A DNA stretch of 28,675 nt from an uncultured Lachnospiraceae bacterium (GCA_900539175.1 UQAW01000049.1:1-28675); one strand, 5' to 3'. Shown: positions 15,778-25,675, counted from the first letter of the stretch. Translations and numbers: made by a program. The notes: a model not told the origin generated them from the letters alone.

Positions 15778-17436
15778 ATGCATGATGAAAAACAATGGTG
15801 GAAAGAGGCTGTGGTATATCAGATCTATCCGAAAAGTTTTAAAGACAGTAATGGAGATGGCATCGGGGATTTAGGAGGAATCCTGGAAAAACTGGATTAT
15901 CTTGAATATCTTGGAATTGATGTGATATGGCTTTCACCAATTTATCAATCCCCTAATTGTGACAACGGATATGATATCTCAGATTACTGTAAGATTATGG
16001 ATGAGTTCGGGACCATGGATGAATTTGATCTGCTTTTAGAGGAAAGTCATAAGAGGGGAATCAAAATTATCCTTGATCTTGTAGTCAACCATACGTCTGA
16101 TGAACATTCCTGGTTTCAGAAAAGCATTGATCCGGAGGAAAATCCCTACTGGGATTATTACATCTGGAAGCCGGGAAAGGAGGGAAAAGAGCCGAATAAC
16201 TGGGGCTCCTGGTTCGGCGGTTCGGCCTGGGATTATAATGAAAGCAGAGAAAAGTATTATCTTCACCTGTTTTCACCGAAACAACCAGATCTGAACTGGA
16301 AAAATCCCCATGTGCGTGAAGAAATCTTCCGGATGATGCGATGGTGGCTCGATAAGGGAATTGATGGTTTCCGAATGGATGTCATCAGCCTGATTTCAAA
16401 GCAGGATGATTTTCCTGATGGAAAAGTACAGGGGTTGTACGGAGATCTGGTTCCCTACTGTGCTCATGGTCCCCATGTACATGAGTATCTGCGGGAAATG
16501 AATGATAAAGTGCTACGGCATTATGATATCATGACCGTTGGAGAGGCTACGGAAGTAACCTTGGAGGAAGCAAAAAAGTATGCTGGTTTTGACCGTCAGG
16601 AACTGGATATGGTTTTTCAATTTGAGCATGTGGAGATGGGGAAAGGTAAGTATGGAAAGTGGAACGATAGTCCCCTGAATTTGGTGGAATTGAAGAAGAT
16701 TTTTGCAAAGTGGCAGAAGGGACTTCAGGGAATCGGTTGGAATACTCTGTTTTGGAGTAATCATGATCAACCACGTGCCGTCAGCAGATTCGGTGATGAC
16801 GGGGCATACTGGAAGGAATCAGCAAAAATGTTAGTTACCTGTCTTCATTTGATGCAGGGAACTCCCTTTATATATCAGGGAGAGGAAATCGGGATGACGA
16901 ATGCCTGTTTTGAACATTTAAGTGATTACAGAGATGTAGAATCGCTGAATGCTTATCAGGAACTGGTGGATGAACTGGGAGTGAGCAAAGACAAGATGAT
17001 GACCTATCTGAAAAAAATCAGTCGTGATAATGCAAGAACACCGATGCAGTGGAATACCAGTGGGGAAGCAGGTTTTACAGATGGTGAGCCGTGGATTCCG
17101 GTTAATTTTAACTATCATTTTATTAATGTGGAAAATCAGAAGAAGGATGAAACATCGATTCTAAATTACTATCGGAACATTATTGCCCTGCGTCATGAAA
17201 ATCCTGTAATCGTATATGGAGATTTCAGAATGCTGATGGAGGAGGACAGAAATATTTTTGCGTATGAGAGATGTCTGGAGGGAGTAAAACTTACCATAAT
17301 CTGTAATTTTACGGATCAGTATATCTCATGTGATCTGCTCTCTGATGCTGCACTCATCCTGCTTTCCAATTATGATGATCGGGACGGATCAAAGCTGCGT
17401 CCGTATGAAGCAGTTGTATACAAGACAACAGAATAA
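15778..17436 (+). CDS. Cytoplasmic GH13 oligo-1,6-glucosidase / glucan 1,6-alpha-glucosidase
   Basis: The 552-residue enzyme matches the length of bacterial oligo-1,6-glucosidases and has no signal peptide. The GH13 regions are complete: DLVVNHTSDEH, GFRMDVISLI (nucleophile Asp201), VGEAT (acid/base Glu256) and WSNHDQPRAVSRFG (transition-state Asp330), with QPDLNW between. The residue after the nucleophile is Val (MDVI), the choice linked to alpha-1,6 specificity in the isomaltase subgroup; alpha-1,4 enzymes usually have Thr. It should split imported isomaltose and isomalto-oligosaccharides to glucose. It sits directly after the permeases, with a GAGGAGA site 10-12 bases before ATG. Activity on panose or dextran fragments (DexB-like) cannot be separated from isomaltase activity by sequence. 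Confidence 0.92.
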   Translation: MHDEKQWWKEAVVYQIYPKSFKDSNGDGIGDLGGILEKLDYLEYLGIDVIWLSPIYQSPNCDNGYDISDYCKIMDEFGTMDEFDLLLEESHKRGIKIILDLVVNHTSDEHSWFQKSIDPEENPYWDYYIWKPGKEGKEPNNWGSWFGGSAWDYNESREKYYLHLFSPKQPDLNWKNPHVREEIFRMMRWWLDKGIDGFRMDVISLISKQDDFPDGKVQGLYGDLVPYCAHGPHVHEYLREMNDKVLRHYDIMTVGEATEVTLEEAKKYAGFDRQELDMVFQFEHVEMGKGKYGKWNDSPLNLVELKKIFAKWQKGLQGIGWNTLFWSNHDQPRAVSRFGDDGAYWKESAKMLVTCLHLMQGTPFIYQGEEIGMTNACFEHLSDYRDVESLNAYQELVDELGVSKDKMMTYLKKISRDNARTPMQWNTSGEAGFTDGEPWIPVNFNYHFINVENQKKDETSILNYYRNIIALRHENPVIVYGDFRMLMEEDRNIFAYERCLEGVKLTIICNFTDQYISCDLLSDAALILLSNYDDRDGSKLRPYEAVVYKTTE

Positions 17437-17456
17437 AAAAGAACAAAGGAGAAGAT

Positions 17457-20400
17457 ATGAGAAAAAAAGTAATTGCGCTCTTAATGGGAGTATCAATGTT
17501 TGCAAATTCGCTCTCTGTCGTACAGGCAGCCAGTATCTACGAGGCTGAAGATGCACAGAGCAGCCAGATGAATCAGCAGATTCCAAATGGTGCAGGGGAT
17601 TATACAGGCAACGGATATCTGGAACCGCTAAATGAGGAATCCAGTGTGACATTTACTGTGGAAGCGGCTGCTGAGGGAAATTATGCCGTAGACCTGCGCT
17701 ATACCAATGCCAGCGGAACAGAGCAGCCGATTTCCATCTATGTGAACGGAAAATATGCTGCGGAAAGTACCCTTCCGAAAACTGTCAGTGCGGATACTTA
17801 TGGAGTTCAGACAGTGAGCTTGCCTCTGGAGAAAGGCAGCAATACCGTAGAATACCGGATGAAGGCATATAGTGCAAGTGATGTGACCTCTATTGAGATC
17901 AAGGATGTATCAACAGGTCCACTTTACTGGATGGCTTATGAAAGTCCCTTCGAGCAGGATCATTATCTTGAAGAAGAACGGTGGGATAAGAATGCAGAAT
18001 GGTTGAAGGAAGAAGGGTTTGTGGAAGCCGGTTACGATATGATGTCTACAGACGGATGGGTAGAAGGCGGACAGCTGATCAATGAACACGGTTATATTAC
18101 GAAATATAACTGGTCCTGGAAAAAAGACTGGAAGGAAATGGGAGACCAGCTAAAAGAAAAAGGGATCAAGCTTGGCATTTATTATGATCCGCTTTGGGTT
18201 ACGGCAGCGGCCTATAATTCTGATGCAGTCATAGAAGGAACGGACGGTATTAAAGTAAGCAGTCTGGTGGATACGGATTATGGACATTTCAGTAATTTCA
18301 AAGCGCAGGATGTTCCCCAGTCTGCTGAATTTGCAGGTAAAGAGTGGTGTAAAAAGGGAGAACCGGCCCTCTATTGGCTGGATACTGATAAGCCGGGAGC
18401 AGAAGAGTATGTGAAAGGTTACGTAAAACATTTCGCAGAGGCCGGTGCTGTATTCCTGAGAGTAGATTTTCTGGGGTGGTATGAGAACGGAATTGCCGGA
18501 GACGGTAAACAGAATGATAAACCGGCATACGGAACTAAAAGATATAAGAAAGCATTGAAATGGATGAGTGAGGCCTGCCAGGAATATGGTGTGATGTTAA
18601 GCTTGGTAATGCCGAATCAGTACAATCATGCGGAAAATGAGTTGGAATATGGCGATATGATGCGTGTCAACGAAGATGTGGCAAACGGCGGATGGGACAA
18701 TTCCACTCGTGGACCGGAGAAGGGGTGGACAAACGACCATATCAGCGGAAGACGCCGGGGACAGTGGCAGCCTGACTGGGCACAGTGGGGCAATACATTT
18801 GATGCATTTACCGGATGGGCAGATGTAGGCGGCAGAGGACAGATGATTCTTGACGGCGATTTTTTACGAATGGCACGTTTTGATGTAGTACGGACCGATG
18901 AAGATACGGAGAGAAAGCTGGAGGGTGATGAGATTATCACTGCGGATGCTCAGAAACGGTCAGCAGTTTCTCTGGTGGCAATGGCAGGATCACCGATTTG
19001 TATCGCCGATCAGTATGATACCATGAATGAAAATGCACCAGATGGTGTAGACAATAAAGAATATTACCTGAATGAAGAAATTCTGGCGTTGAATAAAGCC
19101 GGATTTGTGGGAAAACCGATTCGAATCGGAGAAAGTGAACGCTGGGCAGGACAACTGCCGGATGGTTCCTGGGTTGTAGCGCTTTTTAACAGAGATCGGA
19201 CGATGAAGACACAGAAAATTGATTTCCTGGAAGATCTGGGAATTGAAGGTAATGCACAAGTTAGAGATCTGTGGAAACATGAGGAGCTGGGAAGTACCTA
19301 TGAGTACAGCGTTGATCTGGCAGCATGTGATTGCGTGGTATTAAAGATTACTCCGGATACCGTTCGTTATGAAGCCGAGGTCGGAAGTCTGCGTGACGGT
19401 GCAAACAGCAATGAGAATCATGACAATTTCTCCGGATGGGGATTTGTTGATAAATTGGAAAGCAGCAAAGGTGACGTGCTGATTGCTGCGGCTGTTTCAG
19501 CCGGTACGCATGATGTACATATCCGGTACTGTAATGGAGCAGATGATGCTGCAAATGCCGTGCTGTATGTAAATGGAACAAAAGTTAAGACTCTGGAACT
19601 GTCTTCCACCGACGACTGGAATACATGGAAGACACTGACCGTATCAGATGTTGCTTTTACAGGAAGCGGAGAAGATCTGGTAGATGTTCAGTGTATCAGT
19701 CAGGGAGGATTCAACCTGGATTATATCGAAATCGGGGAGAAAGGAGCAGAGCCGGCGAAAAAGGTACACAGCAGATATGAAGCAGAAGCAGCAGAGATCG
19801 GTGATGGAGCCCAAATAAATGATAACCATCAGCTTGCTTCTGACAGGAAATTTGTAGACGGTCTGGATCAGCGTAACTGGACAGAGGAAGGCAAGGATGA
19901 TACCGTAACGTTTACTGTTTATGTGGAAGAAGCAGGAGGTTATGATCTGGCATTTAGGTACGCCAACGGAGGAACAGATGCTTCAGCAGATATCTTCGTA
20001 AATGATGAAAAACTGGGATATTTTGTATTTCCAACGGTATACGGAGGTGCATGGGATACCTGGGGCGAGGTAGTATTGTATGAGTATCAGAAGGGCAGTC
20101 AGGACGGCGTGGCAGAACACGATGTATATCTGAATGCAGGAGAAAATACGATCACTTATAAACATGGAGTCAATGCGATTAATCTGGATTGTCTGACTAT
20201 AACAAAGCATACCGAAGAGACAGAAACAGTAAAAGTAAACAAGATTACCGTGACATCAGACAAGGGCCAAAATCCGGTCATGAAAGCAGGAGATACCTTG
20301 AAAGTAACGGCAGAGGCAGGTCCTGCAAATGCGGAAAATAAGAAGGTTACCTGGAGCAGCAGTGATGAGAGTATTGCGGTTGTAGATGCAACCGGTGTAG

Positions 20401-21065
20401 TGACCGCAAAGAAAGCTGGAACAGTAACGATCACGGCGGCAGCCACCGATGGGTCAGGTGTGAAAGGATCTATTGAAATTCAGGTTCAAAAAGAAGAGAT
20501 ACAGAAACTTCCGTTTGATGATGTGAAGGAAGGAGAATGGTATTACGACGCGGTATATGGAGTGTTTAACAAGAAATTGATGACGGGAATGAGTGAAAAA
20601 ATTTTTGGGCCGGCTCAGACTCTGAATCGGGGGCAGTTTGCAACGATTCTTTATCGTATGGCAGGAAGCCCGGAAGTTCAATACGAACAGCGTTTTAATG
20701 ATGTAAAGGATGGAGAATTTTACAGTGATGCTGTCATTTGGGCAAATAATATCAAGGTTATTACCGGATATGGCAATGGGTATTTCGGTCCATCCGATAA
20801 CATTACAAGGGAGCAGATGGCAACCATGATGTATCGGTATGCCAAATATCAGGGAAAAGATGTATCAGTCAAAGGAGATTTAAATCAGTTCCCGGATGGA
20901 AACAAGGTATCCGGATTTGCCAAAGAAGGTCTGGAATGGTGTGTGGGAACCGGTTTGATTCGGGAAAATGAACAAGACAGTACGATTTCACCTCAGGATG
21001 AAGTGGTACGAGCAGTTTGTGCTACGATCATTCTGCGGTATGTGCAAGAGGTGGGATTAGAATGA
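17457..21065 (+). CDS. Secreted, SLH-anchored GH27 isomaltodextranase-like enzyme with three binding modules
   Basis: The 1202-residue protein starts with a signal peptide ending near VQAAS, then a CBM35/CBM6-like module (IYEAEDAQSS..., about 26-150). The GH27 barrel follows (about 155-540). The likely nucleophile is Asp337 in FLRVDFLGWYENG and the acid/base Asp407 in MRVNEDVANGG. The spacing of 70 is close to the 68 in the characterised Arthrobacter isomaltodextranase. Two more CBM35-like modules (about 635-762 and 771-920), a bacterial Ig-like (Big_2) domain (about 924-1011) and three SLH repeats (1017-1202) complete it. It probably releases isomaltose from dextran chain ends at the cell surface, feeding the transporter encoded upstream. 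An alpha-galactosidase role is possible within GH27 but fits the neighbours poorly. A strong AAAGGAG precedes ATG, and the gene is 20 bases after GH13. Confidence 0.86.
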   Translation: MRKKVIALLMGVSMFANSLSVVQAASIYEAEDAQSSQMNQQIPNGAGDYTGNGYLEPLNEESSVTFTVEAAAEGNYAVDLRYTNASGTEQPISIYVNGKYAAESTLPKTVSADTYGVQTVSLPLEKGSNTVEYRMKAYSASDVTSIEIKDVSTGPLYWMAYESPFEQDHYLEEERWDKNAEWLKEEGFVEAGYDMMSTDGWVEGGQLINEHGYITKYNWSWKKDWKEMGDQLKEKGIKLGIYYDPLWVTAAAYNSDAVIEGTDGIKVSSLVDTDYGHFSNFKAQDVPQSAEFAGKEWCKKGEPALYWLDTDKPGAEEYVKGYVKHFAEAGAVFLRVDFLGWYENGIAGDGKQNDKPAYGTKRYKKALKWMSEACQEYGVMLSLVMPNQYNHAENELEYGDMMRVNEDVANGGWDNSTRGPEKGWTNDHISGRRRGQWQPDWAQWGNTFDAFTGWADVGGRGQMILDGDFLRMARFDVVRTDEDTERKLEGDEIITADAQKRSAVSLVAMAGSPICIADQYDTMNENAPDGVDNKEYYLNEEILALNKAGFVGKPIRIGESERWAGQLPDGSWVVALFNRDRTMKTQKIDFLEDLGIEGNAQVRDLWKHEELGSTYEYSVDLAACDCVVLKITPDTVRYEAEVGSLRDGANSNENHDNFSGWGFVDKLESSKGDVLIAAAVSAGTHDVHIRYCNGADDAANAVLYVNGTKVKTLELSSTDDWNTWKTLTVSDVAFTGSGEDLVDVQCISQGGFNLDYIEIGEKGAEPAKKVHSRYEAEAAEIGDGAQINDNHQLASDRKFVDGLDQRNWTEEGKDDTVTFTVYVEEAGGYDLAFRYANGGTDASADIFVNDEKLGYFVFPTVYGGAWDTWGEVVLYEYQKGSQDGVAEHDVYLNAGENTITYKHGVNAINLDCLTITKHTEETETVKVNKITVTSDKGQNPVMKAGDTLKVTAEAGPANAENKKVTWSSSDESIAVVDATGVVTAKKAGTVTITAAATDGSGVKGSIEIQVQKEEIQKLPFDDVKEGEWYYDAVYGVFNKKLMTGMSEKIFGPAQTLNRGQFATILYRMAGSPEVQYEQRFNDVKDGEFYSDAVIWANNIKVITGYGNGYFGPSDNITREQMATMMYRYAKYQGKDVSVKGDLNQFPDGNKVSGFAKEGLEWCVGTGLIRENEQDSTISPQDEVVRAVCATIILRYVQEVGLE

Positions 21066-21100
21066 AAGGTGGCACTGGCTGCTATAGGAGGAATATACGG

Positions 21101-24100
21101 ATGAAAGTGAAATGGGGGAAACAAGGAACAGCGGTTCTGGCAACAGCGGTTCTGGTGGTTGGTTCTCTGGCGCCGGTGTCGGCGTCTGGGGAAACCACGA
21201 AATCCGACAAGACAATTCAGAATGTAAAGATTGATCATGTGAAAGTAAAAGATATCTATGAAGCAGAAGATGCCCAGTTATTCGGAAGCGCTAAGGTGAA
21301 TACGGATCATAAGGGCTATTCCGGTTCCGGTTTTGTGGACAGTCTGGGAAATGAAGGAAGTGCAGTGAAGTTTACGATAAATGCAAAGAAAGAGGGGCGT
21401 CATACGCTGTCTTTGCGTTACTGTTCCGGTTATAATGGAGATGCTGCTACATTGAATCTCTATGTGAATGGGAAAAAGACGGAGATGATCGGTCTGGCGG
21501 CCCTGGAGGACTGGGATACGTGGTGGAATCGGAACTGTACTGTAGATCTGAAAAAGGGTGAAAATACAATTGAGATTAAGCGCGAAGGAGACAACGCCAA
21601 TGCAACCAACCTTGATTACATTACGTTGGAAGAAGCGGACTGGACTTATATCGGAGCATGTACCAAAGTAGAAGGCAGCGGTACCTCTGAACTTACATTC
21701 CAGTGTCAGAACGCGGCGGTGAAGGTAAAAGCCTGTGATAATCAGATTATCAAAGTATGGTGTGAACCATCAGGGAAATTTTACCGGAGGTATGAATCTT
21801 TTGCAGTTGTCGATGAGGATATCAATCCTGTAAATCTGGATGTGGAAGACAAGGGCGCTTATTATGAATTTTCTACTGAAAAGCTGACGATTCGTGTGAA
21901 TAAGGCGCAGTTTTCAATGACCTATCTGGACAAAGAAGGAAATGTTCTTTGTGAGAATCAGGCGGAGGGAATTGGATGGAATGATCAGAATGAACTGATT
22001 GTGAAGAATCGGATTTCGGAAGGAGAACAGTTCTGGGGACTGGGAGAAAAGACAGAAAGTTTTAATAAAACAGGCAGTTCCTCCACAATTTGGAGTACGG
22101 ATTTTCTGGGCGGTCAGGCGGATGCTATGGTTGCTGAACTGGGGAAGGGACGTTGGTATCTCAGCGATCCGCATTTTATCAGTTCCAAAGGATATGCCAT
22201 CTATTTTGACAATACCAGCCGTACGCAGTTTGATATGGGTGCCACAGATGCCGGAACATGCTCCTTTGGTTCTATGAATCCCGCAGCAGCAGGTGAACTG
22301 TGTTACTATTTCATCGGCGGAAGTGATATGAAAGATATGACTACTTCCTTTACGGATTTGACAGGAAAATCCTTTTTTGCTCCTGAATGGGCATACGGCA
22401 ATATGCAGTGTCATTTTGGCTATACCCAGGAATGGATCGAAGAGGTAGCTGAAACCTATCGGGAAAAACAGATTCCCTGTGATGTTATGTTTGCTGACAT
22501 TGAATGGTATGAAAATCAATGCTCTCCGACGTTGTGGAATCATAACAATTTTCCAGATCCGACAGCTATGCTTTCCGGTCTGAAAGCGCAGGGATTTAAG
22601 TTTGGTGTGATTGATGATCCAAATATATCGGCCCAGACCACATCCACAAATGACTATTCCTTTGGAAAAATGAATAATTATTTTATCAGAAACATACAGG
22701 GGAATATCGCTCTGGCTAACTGGCCTTGGGGTGCGGCAGACGGAAACGCAAGTTCTGGTCTGTCCGGCGTTACCGATTTTTTCAATCCTCAGGCTGCGGC
22801 GTGGTGGGGAAATCTGCATGATAATATCCTGAACCAGGGCGTTTCCGCTTTCTGGCTGGATATGAATGAGCCTGCAAGATATTTACCGAACTGGGCATTT
22901 TACAACGAGAACGGTAAATCTTACGGCGATATCAGTGAACTACATAATGCTTATGCGATTATGCACAATAAGGCAATGTATGAAAAGGTATCTGAAAATA
23001 AAGAAATGAGACCGTTTTTGATGACGAGATCTGGTTTTACAGGATCACAAAAGTATGCTTCTCCTTGGACCGGAGATATCGAAAGCAATTGGGAATCGAT
23101 GTCTCAGCAGTTGAGGCTTGGACTGGGACTTTCCATGTCTGGTTTCTCTTATTGGGGATTTGATATAGGCGGCTTTTATAAGGACTTTTCAGATGATATG
23201 TACAAGCGCTGGGTAGAACTGGCAACCTTTGCACCGGTGCATCGTTTCCATTATGCGAACTGGTCCGGCAGCGACGAATATGGCAATCAGGATGCATACA
23301 ATACAGGTAAAGAGCCGTGGAATTTTGGATGCGAGGAGATCTCCAGAGATCAGATCAATATGCGGTACCAGCTGATTCCATATCTGTACTCCTGTACGGC
23401 GGACAGCGTGATCGGAACCGGTCTGGAGGGAGATGGAACGAAGGGAACCGGTATTCCGCTGGCACGGCCCATGGTTATGGAGTATTATAAGGATGCCAAC
23501 ACTTATCATATGGATACGCAGTTTATGTGCGGTCCCAGTCTGTTGGTAGCTCCGGTGGTGGAAGATTCCACAACAAAAGAGGTATATTTCCCGGAGGGTA
23601 CCTGGTATGACTATTCTGATGGAAAGACGACGTATGGAGCTGGGAACATTCGTTATAATGCTCCCGTTGACAAACTTCCTGTATTTGTAAAAGAAGGGGC
23701 AATTCTTCCGAAAATGCCGGTGATGCAGTATGTGGGAGAGAAACCGCTGGATGAGCTTACACTGGATGTATATCCGTTGACCGAAACCGGAGAAAGTTCT
23801 TTTGTCTATTACGAAGATGACGGAACCAGTCAGGATTACCAAAGCGGTATGTATGCGACTACGAAATATGTATGTGAGACAGAATATTCGGATCAGACCA
23901 GAAAACTGACTTTCCATATCGGAGAGCGGGATGGAGCTTACGCAGATTCTGTTGCACAGAGAGATTATATGATGCAGTTCCATAAGATGGCTTATGAGGA
24001 TTCCGTCGTAAAACTGGATGGTAGCCTTCTGGAGAAAAAGGATTCTCTGGAGTCTCTGAAACAGGCAGCACAGGGATGGTATCTGGAGCCTTCCACTGAA

Positions 24101-24631
24101 ATCTGCTATGTAAAGATGGCAGATGATAAACAGTCTCATAAGATAGAGGTTGTGCAGTCTACTTCTCTGATTCAGAGCCAGAAGAAGGAAATTGCCATCA
24201 CAAACGGCGATTTCGAGACAGGTGATCTGACAGGCTGGACACTTTGGAAGAAAGAAGGTGTTGATGCATCAGGTGTAGACGGAAATGATACGTATGAAGG
24301 CAGCGGAAAATGTTGGTTTTATAGTGATGACCCCTATGGACAAAGTATTCATCAGGAAGTCACGAATTTGGCAGACGGTATCTATAAGGTAGAGGCACAG
24401 GTAAAGGTAAGCCGCACTGCCCCGGAAATTTGCCGGTTAGAACTGGGACAATATGACAGTGGAGATCAGAATGCTGCAACTTATGTTGATATTGGCGTAA
24501 GTGAGCGGTATCAGCTCTGTGAGGGCAGGGTTCGTGTGAACAGTGGTAAGTTGGACATCGGATTTTACTGCAGTTCTCCGGGAGGAACTTCGGTACAGAT
24601 TGACAATGTAAAATTGTGGAAGATTGGCTGA
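21101..24631 (+). CDS. Secreted GH31 alpha-glucosidase / alpha-glucosyltransferase with carbohydrate-binding modules
   Basis: I choose ATG 21101 because AGGAGG lies 9 bases upstream and a signal peptide (KQGTAVLATAVLVVGSLAPV then SASG) follows. In-frame starts further upstream overlap the GH27 gene and add a non-signal leader. The 1176-residue protein has a CBM35-like module (about 52-175), a GH31 N-terminal beta domain, and a catalytic barrel. The nucleophile is Asp587 in FWLDMNEPARYLP and the acid/base Asp659 in WTGDIESNWE. A C-terminal CBM_4_9-like module (about 1030-1176, NGDFETGDLTGWTLW) ends it. Unlike GH66 and GH27 here, it has no SLH repeats and may be released. Modular GH31 enzymes with CBM35 include 6-alpha-glucosyltransferases and isomaltosyltransferases as well as glucosidases, so hydrolysis versus transfer is open. 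It is the last gene of the operon. Confidence 0.87.
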   Translation: MKVKWGKQGTAVLATAVLVVGSLAPVSASGETTKSDKTIQNVKIDHVKVKDIYEAEDAQLFGSAKVNTDHKGYSGSGFVDSLGNEGSAVKFTINAKKEGRHTLSLRYCSGYNGDAATLNLYVNGKKTEMIGLAALEDWDTWWNRNCTVDLKKGENTIEIKREGDNANATNLDYITLEEADWTYIGACTKVEGSGTSELTFQCQNAAVKVKACDNQIIKVWCEPSGKFYRRYESFAVVDEDINPVNLDVEDKGAYYEFSTEKLTIRVNKAQFSMTYLDKEGNVLCENQAEGIGWNDQNELIVKNRISEGEQFWGLGEKTESFNKTGSSSTIWSTDFLGGQADAMVAELGKGRWYLSDPHFISSKGYAIYFDNTSRTQFDMGATDAGTCSFGSMNPAAAGELCYYFIGGSDMKDMTTSFTDLTGKSFFAPEWAYGNMQCHFGYTQEWIEEVAETYREKQIPCDVMFADIEWYENQCSPTLWNHNNFPDPTAMLSGLKAQGFKFGVIDDPNISAQTTSTNDYSFGKMNNYFIRNIQGNIALANWPWGAADGNASSGLSGVTDFFNPQAAAWWGNLHDNILNQGVSAFWLDMNEPARYLPNWAFYNENGKSYGDISELHNAYAIMHNKAMYEKVSENKEMRPFLMTRSGFTGSQKYASPWTGDIESNWESMSQQLRLGLGLSMSGFSYWGFDIGGFYKDFSDDMYKRWVELATFAPVHRFHYANWSGSDEYGNQDAYNTGKEPWNFGCEEISRDQINMRYQLIPYLYSCTADSVIGTGLEGDGTKGTGIPLARPMVMEYYKDANTYHMDTQFMCGPSLLVAPVVEDSTTKEVYFPEGTWYDYSDGKTTYGAGNIRYNAPVDKLPVFVKEGAILPKMPVMQYVGEKPLDELTLDVYPLTETGESSFVYYEDDGTSQDYQSGMYATTKYVCETEYSDQTRKLTFHIGERDGAYADSVAQRDYMMQFHKMAYEDSVVKLDGSLLEKKDSLESLKQAAQGWYLEPSTEICYVKMADDKQSHKIEVVQSTSLIQSQKKEIAITNGDFETGDLTGWTLWKKEGVDASGVDGNDTYEGSGKCWFYSDDPYGQSIHQEVTNLADGIYKVEAQVKVSRTAPEICRLELGQYDSGDQNAATYVDIGVSERYQLCEGRVRVNSGKLDIGFYCSSPGGTSVQIDNVKLWKIG

Positions 24632-24674
24632 TATCAGCTGGTTTCTCAAAATGATAGCGTAACAGGTTTTAAGG

Positions 24675-24722
24675 AGTCGGTGCACTGAACGACAGAGAGT
24701 CGTAGGTGCGCCGGCTTTTTTT
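24675..24722 (+). terminator. Rho-independent terminator of the alpha-glucan operon
   Basis: The outer stem AGTCGGTGCA (24675-24684) pairs with TGCGCCGGCT (24707-24716) with two G-U pairs. An inner stem ACGAC/GTCGT follows, and the structure ends in a run of seven T. It closes the 12.1-kb operon. Confidence 0.85.
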
Positions 24723-24738
24723 GTTGAGCGATTTATAG

Positions 24739-24767
24739 TTTACCCGGCCTTTATTTTATGTTATACT
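24739..24767 (+). promoter_or_regulatory. Predicted promoter of the SseB-like gene
   Basis: TTTACC (24739-24744), 17 bases, TATACT (24762-24767), about 38 bases before the start codon. It marks the return to an unrelated transcription unit. Confidence 0.6.
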
Positions 24768-24804
24768 TAGGATTATCAGAGAGAAAAGGCGGGGCGCGAA
24801 AAAA

Positions 24805-25614
24805 ATGACAATCGATAATACATTTATGATTAAAAAACTGCAGAAACTAGAAGAGATTTATGTAGCATTCTCACAGTTTACCAAACTGCCGTTTGTAGAA
24901 TGCGATGAGGAAACCTTTGACGATCAGGTTCACGTATTTATAGAGGAATCAAACCTTCAGGAATTCGGAAAATCCTATGCAGGGAAGAAGATTCTGTTAG
25001 GCGGAGTGAAACTCCAGCAAAGTCAGATGAGCGGATTTTACAAAACCCTTTATTCTATCGGTGCCAATGCAATTATGCTTCATGAAGGAGAGACAGTGAC
25101 CAGAATCCAGTTGGAGGATCTGGAGAAGGGACCGGATATGGAGGCATTTTCCAAAGAGAAAATTCCGGTCATCAATCCATCTTTGCAGTTGAGTGCCATC
25201 TATTTTATCCAGGAACTGCGCCGTCCGGTTAAGCATGATATGCAGCAGCTTCATGATCTGGAGGAAGAGATGATTGCCAACTTTGCCAAGGCAAAATTTA
25301 TCATGGCTATGGAGATGCTGGAGAATCCGGAGGAAGCACAGAATCCCAACCGGCAGATTCGCCTTCCGTATGTAAAAGATAAAGATGGCAATGTATTTCA
25401 ACCTATTTTTTCCGATTTTATGGAGTTCCAGAAGCATTACCGTCAGAATGCGGCAAAGATGAGAATGGCGCCGCTTAGTATTGGTCAATTGCCGAAGTAT
25501 ATGGTGAAAGAATCGAAAGGATTTGTCATTAATCCCGCTGGCTTTAATCTGCAGTTATCCGGGGAGCAGATTGATACAATTGTAAAAGCATTTCCGGAGA
25601 CACAGCAGCAATAG
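24805..25614 (+). CDS. SseB-family protein, function unknown
   Basis: The 269-residue soluble protein has no signal peptide. Segments such as LPFVECDEETFDDQVHVFIE, GGVKLQQSQMSGFYKTLYSI and VINPAGFNLQLSGEQIDTIV resemble the SseB N- and C-terminal domains found in many Firmicute hypothetical proteins. The GVKL...FY...GANAI pattern and the closing NPxGxxLxLS are the best cues. In enterobacteria SseB names an unrelated or loosely related protein, so the name gives no dependable function. It has its own promoter and is followed by a terminator, so it is monocistronic. The ribosome site (GGCGGGG) is mediocre. No link to the dextran operon is apparent. Confidence 0.7.
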   Translation: MTIDNTFMIKKLQKLEEIYVAFSQFTKLPFVECDEETFDDQVHVFIEESNLQEFGKSYAGKKILLGGVKLQQSQMSGFYKTLYSIGANAIMLHEGETVTRIQLEDLEKGPDMEAFSKEKIPVINPSLQLSAIYFIQELRRPVKHDMQQLHDLEEEMIANFAKAKFIMAMEMLENPEEAQNPNRQIRLPYVKDKDGNVFQPIFSDFMEFQKHYRQNAAKMRMAPLSIGQLPKYMVKESKGFVINPAGFNLQLSGEQIDTIVKAFPETQQQ

Positions 25615-25631
25615 AGGTGACAGAATTAAAG

Positions 25632-25654
25632 GAGCCGCATAATGCGGCTCTTTT
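25632..25654 (+). terminator. Rho-independent terminator between the SseB-like and M16 genes
   Basis: GAGCCGCAT-A-ATGCGGCTC is a near-perfect hairpin followed by TTTT. It lies 18 bases after the upstream stop codon and 22 before the next start. Some readthrough into the M16 gene is likely given the short T-tract. Confidence 0.7.
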
Positions 25655-25675
25655 CACAGAAAGGAGAGAAGATCG

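Noticed and set aside
21017..21100. Upstream in-frame start for the GH31 gene
   Set aside because: It overlaps the end of the GH27 gene, adds a charged leader before the signal peptide, and lacks the AGGAGG site that precedes ATG 21101.
21914..24139. Long minus-strand open frames of 300 and 316 codons opposite the GH31 gene
   Set aside because: They lie antisense to a well-supported catalytic gene, have no ribosome sites and no domain resemblance. They arise from codon bias in the real frame.
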